DNA of 64,000 nt, taken from Mucilaginibacter geliditolerans. GTDB lineage: Bacteria; Bacteroidota; Bacteroidia; Sphingobacteriales; Sphingobacteriaceae. The stretch covers positions 496,001 to 560,000 of the forward strand of contig NZ_JACHBY010000001.1 of assembly GCF_014200495.1 (NCBI RefSeq), written 5' to 3'. The first letter of the stretch is position 1. Each line of letters begins with the position of its first letter. Made by a program: the position numbers and the translations under genes. The notes beneath the pieces were generated by a model. It did no database searches and had not been told where the DNA came from. It saw only the letters and a program-made list of their open reading frames with translations. Positions 17,177 through 25,221 of this stretch are shown piece after piece.

Positions 17177-17189
17177 AATTAAAATCACT

Positions 17190-17543
17190 ATGAAATTTAT
17201 CGAAGTAGTCTCTATCCCGGTAAGCGACCAGCAAGTTGCTAAGGAATTTTACCTCAAAATAGGCTTTGAGCTTATAATTGAAGCCCCAATGGGTAATGGC
17301 GATACATGGCTTCAGCTAGGTTTACCCGGGCAGGCCACCTCTATATCATTAGTAACCTGGTTCTCAAAAATAGCCCCCGGCTCGTCACAGGGCCTGGTAT
17401 TGTATACCGAGGATATTAAAAAAGAAGTGGATGAGTTAAAGGCAAAAGGCTTAACCGTAAAAGATATTGATGATACACCATGGGGTAAATTTGCAGAGTT
17501 TTCGGATCCCGATGGTAACAGCATGGTTTTACGCCAGGAATAA
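17190..17543 (+). CDS. VOC-family protein (second copy in the run)
   Basis: 117 residues. It begins MKFIEVVSIPVSDQQVAKEFYLKIGFELI and ends KFAEFSDPDGNSMVLRQE, both standard for glyoxalase/bleomycin-resistance type VOC domains. It is only distantly similar to the VOC protein at 16289-16657, so this is not a recent duplication. Expected to form a dimer with a substrate pocket; substrate unknown. Followed after 15 bp by a small broken gene. Confidence 0.88.
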   Translation: MKFIEVVSIPVSDQQVAKEFYLKIGFELIIEAPMGNGDTWLQLGLPGQATSISLVTWFSKIAPGSSQGLVLYTEDIKKEVDELKAKGLTVKDIDDTPWGKFAEFSDPDGNSMVLRQE

Positions 17544-17558
17544 TATACCCATTTAATT

Positions 17559-17766
17559 ATGGTAGAGGTTTTCAAAACGAATATTGCTAAAGTTAGTCAG
17601 TCCAAATTACTGGTCAAAAAGCTATTACAGCATTTCCCATCAAGCTACATTAATTTCGATCTGGATGATTGCGATAACATTGCGGGTTGAGGGTGATAAT
17701 ATTTGTCCTGAAAAAATAATTACACTGGTAATCGAGCACGGTTACCAGTGTGAGGCTTTAGCCTAA
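17559..17766 (+). pseudogene. Small (about 68-residue) hypothetical gene split by a frameshift
   Basis: The frame starting at the ATG 17559 reads MVEVFKTNIAKVSQSKLLVK, continues to NFDLDDCDNIAG, and stops at TGA 17688-17690. The +1 frame continues without a break as LRVEGDNICPEKIITLVIEHGYQCEALA to a TAA at 17766. Joined near 17681-17683 the two parts give a continuous small alpha/beta protein (DCDNI-LRVEG) like the short ferredoxin-like hypothetical proteins I recall from Bacteroidota. A 2-bp deletion or 1-bp insertion would explain it. A sequencing error or programmed frameshift is also possible. Co-directional with the VOC genes, 15 bp downstream. Confidence 0.6.
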
Positions 17767-17838
17767 ACCTTAATGCAATTGAATGGGTACTTAGCGAAAG
17801 TTATTTAAGTTAGATCAATGTCTAACCTATAATAATCA

Positions 17839-17942
17839 AGCGTCATTGCGAGGAACGAAGCAATCTCTAAACTATACAGAGCGGTTAGAATAGTAATTCA
17901 ACCTGTTTACGTTGAGATTGCTTCGTTCCTCGCAATGACGCT
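17839..17942. repeat. Dispersed intergenic hairpin element with 29-bp perfect arms
   Basis: Bases 17839-17867 (beginning AGCGTCATTGCGAGGAACGA) are the exact reverse complement of 17914-17942, separated by a 46-base AT-rich loop. It lies between convergent genes (17543/17766 on + and 17960 on -) and shares the GTCATTGCGAG arm start with the element at 61231-61316. Confidence 0.85.
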
Positions 17943-17959
17943 TTGTCTTTTTAAACAGA

Positions 17960-18889
17960 CTATTTATACGTTTCCTTATGATTAAAATCAAATATTCTTG
18001 AAATAGTAAACCCTATCCGGTACTGCCCCTTTGAAAAATCTTCCCGTGTATTGCTTAAATAATTAATAGGATCAATTGCGTTGGCGTTTGTTATGTTAAG
18101 GGTAAACACGTGGCCACCGGTTTCAATCTCAATGCCAAACCCCAGCGGATCATGAAAACCGTTAGCTGATGTTCTGAAAGAAGAGAACGGGTGCGCATAA
18201 TCAACTAATACACTCATATGATTAGTCACTTTTAGCTTAGCCGCGCCAGCCAGGTTAAAGAAATGTGTTTCAATGCCGGGCACATTCGGATCGGCTGTAT
18301 TGGTACTCAGGTAACCCGGAGACACCTGTAAAGTAAATATTGATGTGATCTCCCTTGAAATGATCGCCTGTCCAAACCACGACAAACGGTCGCTAAAAGT
18401 ATCATATGATCCGTAGGTATTTACACCTGATTCGCCAAGTAAAGTTAATGATACAGGTATGCTGCTATCGCTGGTTTCATGTAATACAGCATATTTAAGA
18501 TCAAGGTTAACCAACCGGCCAAAAGTGCTTCTGCCAAAATCAACATTCAGGTTATCCGTTAAGCCGTATTCAAAGCCGATGTATACATCATTAATATCAT
18601 CCAGGCCATAAAAAACCTGTCCGCCACCATTCTTTCCGGCTAAATCACCGAAACGGTGAATGATCTGAAAATTAAGATTATTCTTTTTTACTGTCTGTGT
18701 ACTTTGCGACAAGATAAGTCTTGTTGATTTAAAGGCAACAACCGGATGTTTTTTATCATCAGTGCTCATGGAGTTCAATAATGAATCAGCCGATGAAGTT
18801 GAACTTTTACTTTTAGTTGTATCGGTTTGCTGGGCTATTAAGCTCCTGCTAATGAGAAGAAGGCTAAATAAAATGAGGTGCTTTTTCAT
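17960..18889 (-). CDS. DUF5777-family outer-membrane beta-barrel protein
   Basis: 309 residues. A signal peptide (MKKHLILFSLLLISRSLIAQ) and a Ser/Thr/Lys-rich linker (about residues 20-45) precede a beta-barrel with TVKKNNLNFQIIHRFGDLAG, GLTDNLNVDFGRSTFGR and SVLVDYAHPFSSFR, a pattern I associate with DUF5777 proteins. The last gene of the leftward operon sigma - membrane partner - YceI - DUF5777, with gaps of 4 to 21 bp or overlap. DUF5777 and YceI genes commonly neighbour each other in Bacteroidota, sometimes with cytochromes. Molecular function unknown. Confidence 0.82.
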   Translation of the reverse strand: MKKHLILFSLLLISRSLIAQQTDTTKSKSSTSSADSLLNSMSTDDKKHPVVAFKSTRLILSQSTQTVKKNNLNFQIIHRFGDLAGKNGGGQVFYGLDDINDVYIGFEYGLTDNLNVDFGRSTFGRLVNLDLKYAVLHETSDSSIPVSLTLLGESGVNTYGSYDTFSDRLSWFGQAIISREITSIFTLQVSPGYLSTNTADPNVPGIETHFFNLAGAAKLKVTNHMSVLVDYAHPFSSFRTSANGFHDPLGFGIEIETGGHVFTLNITNANAIDPINYLSNTREDFSKGQYRIGFTISRIFDFNHKETYK

Positions 18890-18910
18890 GTGATATAGTA
18901 TTGGGGTGTG

Positions 18911-19456
18911 TTATTTACTAAGTGTGTAGGTGACCGAAACGTTCATTTTTATGCTTTCAGCTATATTATGGAATACCAGCCGGGGTATTTCAATATGATG
19001 GTCGGCGCATTTCACCATAAACTCTGAGGTCATGGTTATCACCCCATTTTTTACTGTAATGTTGCCAGGTATCGTTCTTTTTTGGGTGACGCCATGCACT
19101 GTAAGGTCGCCGGTTACCGTTATCGCTGTACTTCCATCTTTGGTGATATCAACTTTCTCATTGATCTTCCCTTTAAAGGTTGCCCGCGGATATTTATCGC
19201 TCTCCATGTAATCGGAATTAAAATGCTCCTGCATTAATTCCTTATCAAACTTGAATGAACTGATAGCTACGCTGAAGGCTAATTCGCCGGTGGCGGCATT
19301 GTAAACAGATGCTGCAGTGGATGTTGTGGCTTTAATATCTTCTATTGGAGCTGATGAAAAAAGACTGATAGTTGCATTTTTACAGGCATAGAGGGTCTGC
19401 CCCGCCTGGTTTGAGATGCTCATCCAGGCGAGTAAAATAAATGTTATGTGTTTCAT
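18911..19456 (-). CDS. YceI-family periplasmic lipid-binding-fold protein
   Basis: 181 residues. A short signal (MKHITFILLAWMSISNQAGQ) leads into the YceI lipocalin-like barrel: ELAFSVAISSFKFDKELMQEHFNSDYMESDKYPRATFKG, then TVTGDLTVHGVTQKRTIPG and a C-terminal IPRLVFHNIAESIKMNVSVTY. YceI proteins bind isoprenoid-like molecules in the periplasm. It lies between the membrane partner of the sigma factor (5 bp upstream) and the DUF5777 barrel gene, so co-transcription is near certain. Confidence 0.9.
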   Translation of the reverse strand: MKHITFILLAWMSISNQAGQTLYACKNATISLFSSAPIEDIKATTSTAASVYNAATGELAFSVAISSFKFDKELMQEHFNSDYMESDKYPRATFKGKINEKVDITKDGSTAITVTGDLTVHGVTQKRTIPGNITVKNGVITMTSEFMVKCADHHIEIPRLVFHNIAESIKMNVSVTYTLSK

Positions 19457-19460
19457 ATTT

Positions 19461-20705
19461 CTAGGGTTTTGATAGCGAATTTATGTTCCAGGTGAGCCCT
19501 ACCGCAACACCCGTTGTTTGCAGCCTCACCTGGCTGGCACCTACATTTGATAAAGGAAGTTTTAAATATGGTTGTACGCTTACACCGAATTTTGAATTTA
19601 CCTGCCGGGTATAAGTGGCTTGCAGGTTGAGTATGCTGAAGAAATATTTATTCGGGTTAGGTACATTATAATAACCGGGCCCATTTGAACCTGCTGCATA
19701 GTTGAAATCATAACTTTCATGCAGCATTAAATACGATGATATACCCGTACCTACAGAAAATTTATTGCGGTGCTTTGCATATAACTGATAATCAATATTA
19801 AGCGGAATATCAAGCATACGGCAACTAGCCTGAACACTTACCGGATTGGTAGGGAACTGGTAAGCTGTATGGTAATTGTCGAAACCCGTCATATAAGGTT
19901 TTGATGTATAGATAGCCCCTGTACTGATAGTTAATTTTTTAAACACACCCGCCGAAAACAGTAAACCAATATTTGTACCCACCTTAGTATCCTGTAATGA
20001 ATTAACCCCGTTAAGATCTGAAGCGGCAAGCACGGTTAGTGCATAGCGTGGCCTTTGCGTAAATGAAGTTTTTATGCTGGTTTTATGCTGTTGTAATGCT
20101 TTCGGATTCGACTTGGGCGCTACATCAATTGTATCAATGTTTTGATCTGTTATAGTGGCATTATCAAATACAGGTTGATTATTAAAGGCCAGCAATTCAT
20201 CACCTGTTTGCCGGTTTTGTACACCAGGCAATTGTTTTACCCCGGTAGTATCGCGGCGGACTCCATCAGCGGATGAGCTAATTGTCGGCTTGTTTGTAAG
20301 CTTATATTTGGTATAAGGTGAATTATTAGCAAAATTGGCAGGTGTTAAATTCTTTTGTTGCCCAACAGCTTGTAACTGAGTGGATCCGCCGCTTTTACCG
20401 GGATTCTTTTGCTCATGGTTTGCAATATCGTCTTTCTCTTTCTGATCATTAACAGCGGTTTGCTGTGGCTTTTGCTGGTGTATAACAACCGGTTTTAAAA
20501 ACCATATACCAAAAAGTATTAACAGCAAAGCAGCAACACCACTTAAAATTGGCAGCCAATAAATAATAGCGGGGCGTTTTTTTCCGTCATCCAACATTTT
20601 TTCCATAGCGGCCCAATCATCATCCAGATGTGCTGAATGATCATCGGGATTTTCCAACCCGCTTTTGAAAATGTTATCTAACTCTTTATCCTTATCCGTT
20701 TTCAT
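19461..20705 (-). CDS. Membrane-anchored partner of the ECF sigma factor with C-terminal beta-barrel-like domain
   Basis: 414 residues. A cytoplasmic N-terminus (about 1-47, DNIFKSGLENPDDHSAHLDDDWAAMEKML) precedes a single transmembrane helix (about 48-70, IIYWLPILSGVAALLLILFGIWFL). A disordered Gln/Asn/Lys-rich linker (about 75-215) and an outer-membrane-barrel-like domain (about 215-414) follow. It overlaps the sigma gene by 4 bp (20702-20705), the usual arrangement for sigma and anti-sigma pairs. The N-terminus lacks the zinc HxxxCxxC motif of ZAS anti-sigma factors. An anti-sigma-like role is inferred from position and topology. Confidence 0.7.
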   Translation of the reverse strand: MKTDKDKELDNIFKSGLENPDDHSAHLDDDWAAMEKMLDDGKKRPAIIYWLPILSGVAALLLILFGIWFLKPVVIHQQKPQQTAVNDQKEKDDIANHEQKNPGKSGGSTQLQAVGQQKNLTPANFANNSPYTKYKLTNKPTISSSADGVRRDTTGVKQLPGVQNRQTGDELLAFNNQPVFDNATITDQNIDTIDVAPKSNPKALQQHKTSIKTSFTQRPRYALTVLAASDLNGVNSLQDTKVGTNIGLLFSAGVFKKLTISTGAIYTSKPYMTGFDNYHTAYQFPTNPVSVQASCRMLDIPLNIDYQLYAKHRNKFSVGTGISSYLMLHESYDFNYAAGSNGPGYYNVPNPNKYFFSILNLQATYTRQVNSKFGVSVQPYLKLPLSNVGASQVRLQTTGVAVGLTWNINSLSKP

Positions 20706-21346
20706 CCCCTGATGTTGTTATTGAAGAAAAATGACCTCAAATTGTCTGTCCCATTTATTGCTACTATTGAATTAAAATCCATCCCCCTATTATAATTAGT
20801 TTTATTCGCCATCGCATCAGCTTCAAAAACCATTTGCTTTAACTTTTGCCTTGCCTTGTGCAGGTTTGATTTAGATGTACCTGCATTTATATTCAGCATT
20901 TCGCCTATCTCCTCGTGCGAGTAACCTTCAATTGCAAAAAGATTAAATACCGTTCTATACGCCTGCGGAAGCCGCTGCACCATATCCAAAAGATCATTAT
21001 ATCTCAGGTTTTTGTCGGCCAGATCGCCATCGCTTATATGCTCAGCTTTTTCAAGATCATCAGCATAAGCCATTTTAAGATTTGAGCGGTAGTGATCGAT
21101 TGAAGTATTGATCATTATTTTACCCAGCCACGCTTTAAACGGCTTGGCACTGTCATAGCTGTCAATGCGTGTAAATATCTTGAAAAAACCCTGATTCATC
21201 ACCTCTGCAGCCTCATCCCTGTTGCCGGCGTAGCGCAAGCATATCCCCATAGCAAAGCCATAGAACGCTTTATAAAGCATTTTCTGGCTTTTCCTATCCT
21301 GCTTTTTACAGCCCCCGATCAGTTGATGTAGCTCTTCTTCGCCCAT
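20702..21346 (-). CDS. ECF-type RNA polymerase sigma factor
   Basis: 214 residues. Region 2 (about residues 20-88, RYAGNRDEAAEVMNQGFFKIFTRIDSYDSAKPFKAWLGKIMINTSIDHYR) and region 4 (about 115-170, LPQAYRTVFNLFAIEGYSHEEIGEMLNINAGTSKSNLHKARQKL) are both complete. It directs RNA polymerase to a regulon that probably includes its own operon (membrane partner, YceI, DUF5777). The C-terminal 45 residues are a non-conserved extension. First gene of the leftward operon; the 231-bp upstream region is divergent with the glycosyltransferase gene at 21578. Confidence 0.93.
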   Translation of the reverse strand: MGEEELHQLIGGCKKQDRKSQKMLYKAFYGFAMGICLRYAGNRDEAAEVMNQGFFKIFTRIDSYDSAKPFKAWLGKIMINTSIDHYRSNLKMAYADDLEKAEHISDGDLADKNLRYNDLLDMVQRLPQAYRTVFNLFAIEGYSHEEIGEMLNINAGTSKSNLHKARQKLKQMVFEADAMANKTNYNRGMDFNSIVAINGTDNLRSFFFNNNIRG

Positions 21347-21577
21347 ATGGGTTCTAAACTTTGCTTATGTAAATATCGTCTTTAATCTTTTCCTATCACG
21401 CATCGCGATTCATAAAGGTTGCCTGCTATCAGAAAAAAAGTAAAAAAATATTTATGCGGGTAAATGCAGTACTATTTTACTAAAAAAAACGAACTAATAT
21501 TTAACCACTTTCCATTCATTTAAAAAGATTATAACTTACAGGCAAATTCTATTGTATTTATTTGGTATTATTGTTTT

Positions 21578-22387
21578 ATGAGACCGTTATCTATCCCTCA
21601 TTACATCAATACCTATTTAAAAGGCGAGAATTTTACAATTGATAAGCTCCCGGCTGTTAGCGCTGCTTATCAAAAATTGTTAAAAGGTGAGCCCGAAGTT
21701 TCCATAGTGATGCCTGCCTATAATGAGGAAGCAACTATAGCACCCACCCTGGCCTCGTTATGTAATAATATTACCAATAGATCGGTTGAGATTATCGTAG
21801 TTAACAACAATTCAAAAGACAATACAGAGAACCTGGTAAAAGCATGTGGCGTTACCTGTATACTTGAAACCACACAAGGTATCACACCTGCACGCAATGC
21901 CGGATTAGCTAAAGCTACAGGCAAATATATTTTAAATGCCGATGCTGATACTATTTACCCCAAAAACTGGATAGAAGAAATGATTAAGCCCCTGGCTGAT
22001 AATGATGATGTGGCTATAACGTATGGCCGGTTTTCATTTATCCCGGTTGGCAGTACAGGGCGTTTTACTTATTTCTTTTATGAGCATTTTTCCGACCTTA
22101 GCAAGCTATACAACAAGCACTTTAAGGCCGAAGCTGTGAATGTGTACGGGTTTAATTCCGGCTTCAGGCGTGAGCAAGGTTTACAGGTTGATGGTTTTAA
22201 TCACCCTCCCGGTACTAATGAGGACGGTTACCTGGCGCTCAAACTAAGTAAAAAGGGATTTGGAAAACTCTTCAGGGTAACAAGCCCAAAAGCTATAGTA
22301 TGGACAACTGATCGTCGTATTCAAATAGACGGAGGCATGTCGAAAGGATTAGTAATCCGGATAAAACGGTTGTTTAACATCAAGTAA
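21578..22387 (+). CDS. Glycosyltransferase family 2
   Basis: 269 residues. A GT-A catalytic domain starts at EVSIVMPAYNEEATIAPTL (about residue 39), with IIVVNNNSKDNT and the metal-binding DAD in YILNADADTIYP (about 125-127). It is followed by the acceptor-side motif GTNEDGYLALKL (about 212-223). No transmembrane helix. It would transfer a sugar from a nucleotide donor during exopolysaccharide or glycolipid synthesis and opens the left end of the polysaccharide region. Its stop codon is immediately followed by the stop of the convergent Hpt gene (0-bp gap). Donor and acceptor unknown. Confidence 0.9.
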   Translation: MRPLSIPHYINTYLKGENFTIDKLPAVSAAYQKLLKGEPEVSIVMPAYNEEATIAPTLASLCNNITNRSVEIIVVNNNSKDNTENLVKACGVTCILETTQGITPARNAGLAKATGKYILNADADTIYPKNWIEEMIKPLADNDDVAITYGRFSFIPVGSTGRFTYFFYEHFSDLSKLYNKHFKAEAVNVYGFNSGFRREQGLQVDGFNHPPGTNEDGYLALKLSKKGFGKLFRVTSPKAIVWTTDRRIQIDGGMSKGLVIRIKRLFNIK

Positions 22388-22744
22388 CTACCGATTAAAT
22401 ATCTCAGGAAATTCCGCTTTTAAGTTTGCTAACACATCATTAATTACCCGGTCAAGTTCCCGTACATGCGCATTCAGTTCATCCGAACTGCTGTTCTGGT
22501 AGTGTTCCAGTTGTAATATGGTGTCTTTTAATACATCTACCTGGAAATGCCCTATCGATGATTTCATCTTGTGGGCCAACTGCCCTACCTCGCGCCAATC
22601 GCCTTTAACTGCGGTTTCTTTAAGCAATTCATTGTCTTTACTTATAGTATCGGCAAACACGGAGATCAATTGTTCAAAAAACTCCTGGTTGTTATCGCTA
22701 ATGGCATAAATCATAGCCAAATCGTATGGTTTGTTATAACTCAT
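22388..22744 (-). CDS. Stand-alone histidine phosphotransfer (Hpt) protein
   Basis: 118 residues, all-helical. The motif LAHKMKSSIGHFQ contains the phospho-accepting His (about residue 58) in the HKxKSS context of Hpt domains. Such proteins carry phosphoryl groups from a hybrid kinase receiver to a final response regulator. The divergent gene 231 bp away (22976) is a lone receiver protein, a natural partner. Hybrid kinases at 50393 and 53777 are potential donors. Placement at the edge of the polysaccharide locus suggests it feeds a phosphorelay controlling it (inference). Confidence 0.9.
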   Translation of the reverse strand: MSYNKPYDLAMIYAISDNNQEFFEQLISVFADTISKDNELLKETAVKGDWREVGQLAHKMKSSIGHFQVDVLKDTILQLEHYQNSSSDELNAHVRELDRVINDVLANLKAEFPEIFNR

Positions 22745-22841
22745 CTAATGGTTTATGTAATGGAGGCATTAAGATAGATAAATTCTTCCATTAGTTTTAT
22801 TTATTTATTAAGCAACAATAACAATACACATTTCGTAAAAA

Positions 22842-22909
22842 TAGATGCTTTATTAAATAACAGTTATTATACCTATCAAAGCATTAACAATTGTTTAATA
22901 AAGCATCTA
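22842..22909. promoter_or_regulatory. 16-bp inverted repeat between Hpt and receiver genes
   Basis: TAGATGCTTTATTAAA (22842-22857) is exactly inverted at 22894-22909, with a 36-base AT-rich spacer that itself contains AACAATTGTT-like symmetry at its right edge. It lies in the divergent promoter region of two phosphorelay genes. It could be a bidirectional operator or an RNA hairpin in the leader of the gene at 22976. Confidence 0.45.
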
Positions 22910-22975
22910 CATCTCAATAAAACTTATCTTTATAATAAAATTTAATTATTTTAGCTACATCGTTTTAATTTATCT

Positions 22976-23371
22976 ATGAGTTTACCCCCAGCTAATAAAA
23001 TCAAAATCCTAATAGTGGAAGATGATGTATATATGCAGCTTATTTTAAAGCAATTCCTGAGCAATGTATATGAAACGGAAGTATGCGTTAATGGTATGGA
23101 TGCACTTACATCCATACAAAATGGCAACATTCCCGATCTGATCATCTCCGACCTTAATACATCAAAATTAAATGGTCTTGAACTGATAAGCCAGCTGCAG
23201 GCAAGCGATTTCTTTAAAACGATTCCGGTTATTATTGTATCTGGCGAGGATAGCTCTGAAAAAAGGATCATGTGTTTAAACAGTGGTGCCGACGATTACA
23301 TAGTTAAGCCATTTAACCCCGCCGAACTTGAGGCGCGTGTGAGAGTAATATTACGAAGGATTAATAGATAG
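22976..23371 (+). CDS. Single-domain response regulator (receiver only)
   Basis: 131 residues, a complete CheY-like receiver with no output domain. Acidic pocket E15-D16-D17, phospho-acceptor D59 (in DLIISDLN), switch Ser about 89 (VIIVSGED) and Lys 111 (DDYIVKPF) are all present. It would be phosphorylated through an Hpt protein such as the divergent 22388-22744. The next gene, 7 bp downstream, is a sugar-phosphate transferase fused to a degenerate receiver, which suggests protein-protein signalling into polysaccharide initiation. Confidence 0.92.
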   Translation: MSLPPANKIKILIVEDDVYMQLILKQFLSNVYETEVCVNGMDALTSIQNGNIPDLIISDLNTSKLNGLELISQLQASDFFKTIPVIIVSGEDSSEKRIMCLNSGADDYIVKPFNPAELEARVRVILRRINR

Positions 23372-23378
23372 CCCCACT

Positions 23379-24587
23379 ATGACTGATTCTACCTCATCAA
23401 AAAGCGATCAAATAATTTTATTACTCCGTTTCGACGCTGAATTATATGCTGAATTAATTAATTTATGCGATTTTGAAGGAAGACAGGTCATCAATTTTGA
23501 AACTGATGATGATATGCTTGATGCATGGCAATCGAAAAATATAAACGCAGTAGCTATTATTTCTAAAAGCGATATATTGGGCAGATATGGTGTAAATCTT
23601 ATTGAAAGCCTCAATAAAAGGAAACTACCTGCTATTCCAGTATTGTTAATAGGAAAACACCTTGATAAAAACCTGCGTAAAATTGCATTAAGCGCAGGCA
23701 TAACAGATTTTTTCACCCGGCCGGCTAACATCGAAAACGTGGGTAAAAGGGTCAACTTTCTGATTAACAACTGGGCCGATCTTAAAACCAAATTAAAAAC
23801 AAAACCTATTACCACTTATAAAACCCCATTTGGTAAACGTGCATTTGATGTCTTTTTCTCGGGGTTGGCTTTGGTATGCTTATCACCTGTATTCCTGATC
23901 GTTTATTTATGGATAAAGCTGGAATCAAAAGGTCCGGCATTTTATTATTCGTACAGGGTTGGTACCGGTTACAGAGTTTTTAAGTTTTACAAATTCCGCT
24001 CAATGTATGTAAATGCTGATCAAAGATTAAAAGATCTCAAGCATTTAAATCAATATAATATTGATGCCGCTGCAAATGATAAGCAAACAGCTGCTACTAT
24101 AGATGTAGATAGTTTATGTAACGATTGCCTTTCATATGGCAAGTGTCAATTTCCGCTATATGCTGATAAAGTAAGATGGTGCGAAAAACAATATATCGAT
24201 TCCCGCAAAACAATGGGTGGATCGGCATTCATTAAAATAAAGGACGATCCGCGTATTACCAAAATAGGCAACGTGATCAGGAATTTAAGTATTGATGAAT
24301 TGCCGCAGCTATGGAACGTGTTTATTGGCAATATGAGTATTGTTGGTAATCGCCCGCTGCCACTATATGAAGCTGAAAAACTAACCACTGATAAATATGC
24401 CCTGCGTTTTGCAGCACCAGCGGGTATTACAGGCTTATGGCAGGTTGAAAAACGCGGCAAGGGCGATATGAGCGAAGAAGAAAGATTGATGCTGGATAAT
24501 ACTTATGCTCAAAATCATAGTCTGGCAACAGATTTAAAGCTGATATTTAAAACCATACCAGCCTTATTGCAAAAGGAAAACGTTTAA
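23379..24587 (+). CDS. Undecaprenyl-phosphate sugar-phosphate transferase fused to a degenerate receiver domain
   Basis: 402 residues. Residues 10-135 have the CheY fold pattern but lack the catalytic residues: RFD replaces the acidic pair (17-19), no Asp is found at the acceptor position (AVAIISKSD, about 62-64), and Arg 114 replaces the Lys. Residues 148-400 are a bacterial sugar transferase of the WbaP/WcaJ type, with one reentrant/transmembrane segment (about 160-180), KFYKFRSM, DDPRITKIG, SIDELPQLWNV and GNRPLP. It would start polysaccharide repeat units on undecaprenyl phosphate. An insertion (about 218-280) holds four Cys (247, 250, 256, 268) that may bind metal. Confidence 0.88.
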   Translation: MTDSTSSKSDQIILLLRFDAELYAELINLCDFEGRQVINFETDDDMLDAWQSKNINAVAIISKSDILGRYGVNLIESLNKRKLPAIPVLLIGKHLDKNLRKIALSAGITDFFTRPANIENVGKRVNFLINNWADLKTKLKTKPITTYKTPFGKRAFDVFFSGLALVCLSPVFLIVYLWIKLESKGPAFYYSYRVGTGYRVFKFYKFRSMYVNADQRLKDLKHLNQYNIDAAANDKQTAATIDVDSLCNDCLSYGKCQFPLYADKVRWCEKQYIDSRKTMGGSAFIKIKDDPRITKIGNVIRNLSIDELPQLWNVFIGNMSIVGNRPLPLYEAEKLTTDKYALRFAAPAGITGLWQVEKRGKGDMSEEERLMLDNTYAQNHSLATDLKLIFKTIPALLQKENV

Positions 24588-25198
24588 ACACGCACCCACT
24601 CCTGCTTTGTAAAATCATATTGCTTAATAATTTTTGCAGGGTTACCAGCGGCAACTGAATATGGGGGGATACTTTTAGTTACTACAGAACCACCGGCTAC
24701 AACACTATGCTTACCTATGGTTATACCCGAGGTTATCACCGAGTTAGCTGCTATCCAGCAATCATCCTCAATAATTATGGGCGATACCAGGATCTTTTGC
24801 TGAGAGATGGGCACATTTACATCGGTATATTCATGGTTTAAGCCACTGGCAACTATATTTTGGGCGAATATTACATTGTTACCAATATTAACAGGGCCTA
24901 TAATCACGTTGCTCATGCCTATCAATGTATTATCGCCGATGATTACATCACCCACCCCATTGTTGATAGTTGAGAAAGATTCAATGGTTGATTTTTTGCC
25001 GAGCTCAAATTTATTAAAAGGCAATACATCAACTCGGGTGCGCCATTTTATGTTTGAGCCGCTCCCCCGTTTATGAACAAATGGATTTACAAACCACTTC
25101 ACCCATAACCTCGGCCTTGCTTCACCGGTTGGTATAAGCATCCAGTGTATGAACTTTTTTAGCCCGGGATTGCTTTTTATATTATCTTTTATCGACAT
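24584..25198 (-). CDS. Left-handed beta-helix acyltransferase (WcaF/NodL-type)
   Basis: 204 residues. Hexapeptide-repeat coils run from about residue 70 to 185 (VIIGDNTLIGMSNVIIGPV, IIEDDCWIAANSVITSGITI, HSVVAGGSVVTKSIPPYSV). They end in the AGNPAKIIKQYD closing motif of acetyltransferases acting on sugars. Trimeric assembly is expected. It would acetylate or otherwise acylate a polysaccharide sugar. Its stop codon overlaps that of the convergent sugar-transferase gene by 4 bp. It is followed upstream-to-downstream by two glycosyltransferase genes on the same strand (24 and 2 bp gaps), forming a three-gene unit. Confidence 0.9.
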   Translation of the reverse strand: MSIKDNIKSNPGLKKFIHWMLIPTGEARPRLWVKWFVNPFVHKRGSGSNIKWRTRVDVLPFNKFELGKKSTIESFSTINNGVGDVIIGDNTLIGMSNVIIGPVNIGNNVIFAQNIVASGLNHEYTDVNVPISQQKILVSPIIIEDDCWIAANSVITSGITIGKHSVVAGGSVVTKSIPPYSVAAGNPAKIIKQYDFTKQEWVRV

Positions 25199-25221
25199 AA
25201 ACTGCTGTTAATTAAATAAGG

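Noticed and set aside
17839..17942. Possible insertion sequence remnant
   Set aside because: Only inverted arms and a short AT-rich loop are present; there is no transposase fragment and no target duplication that I can see.
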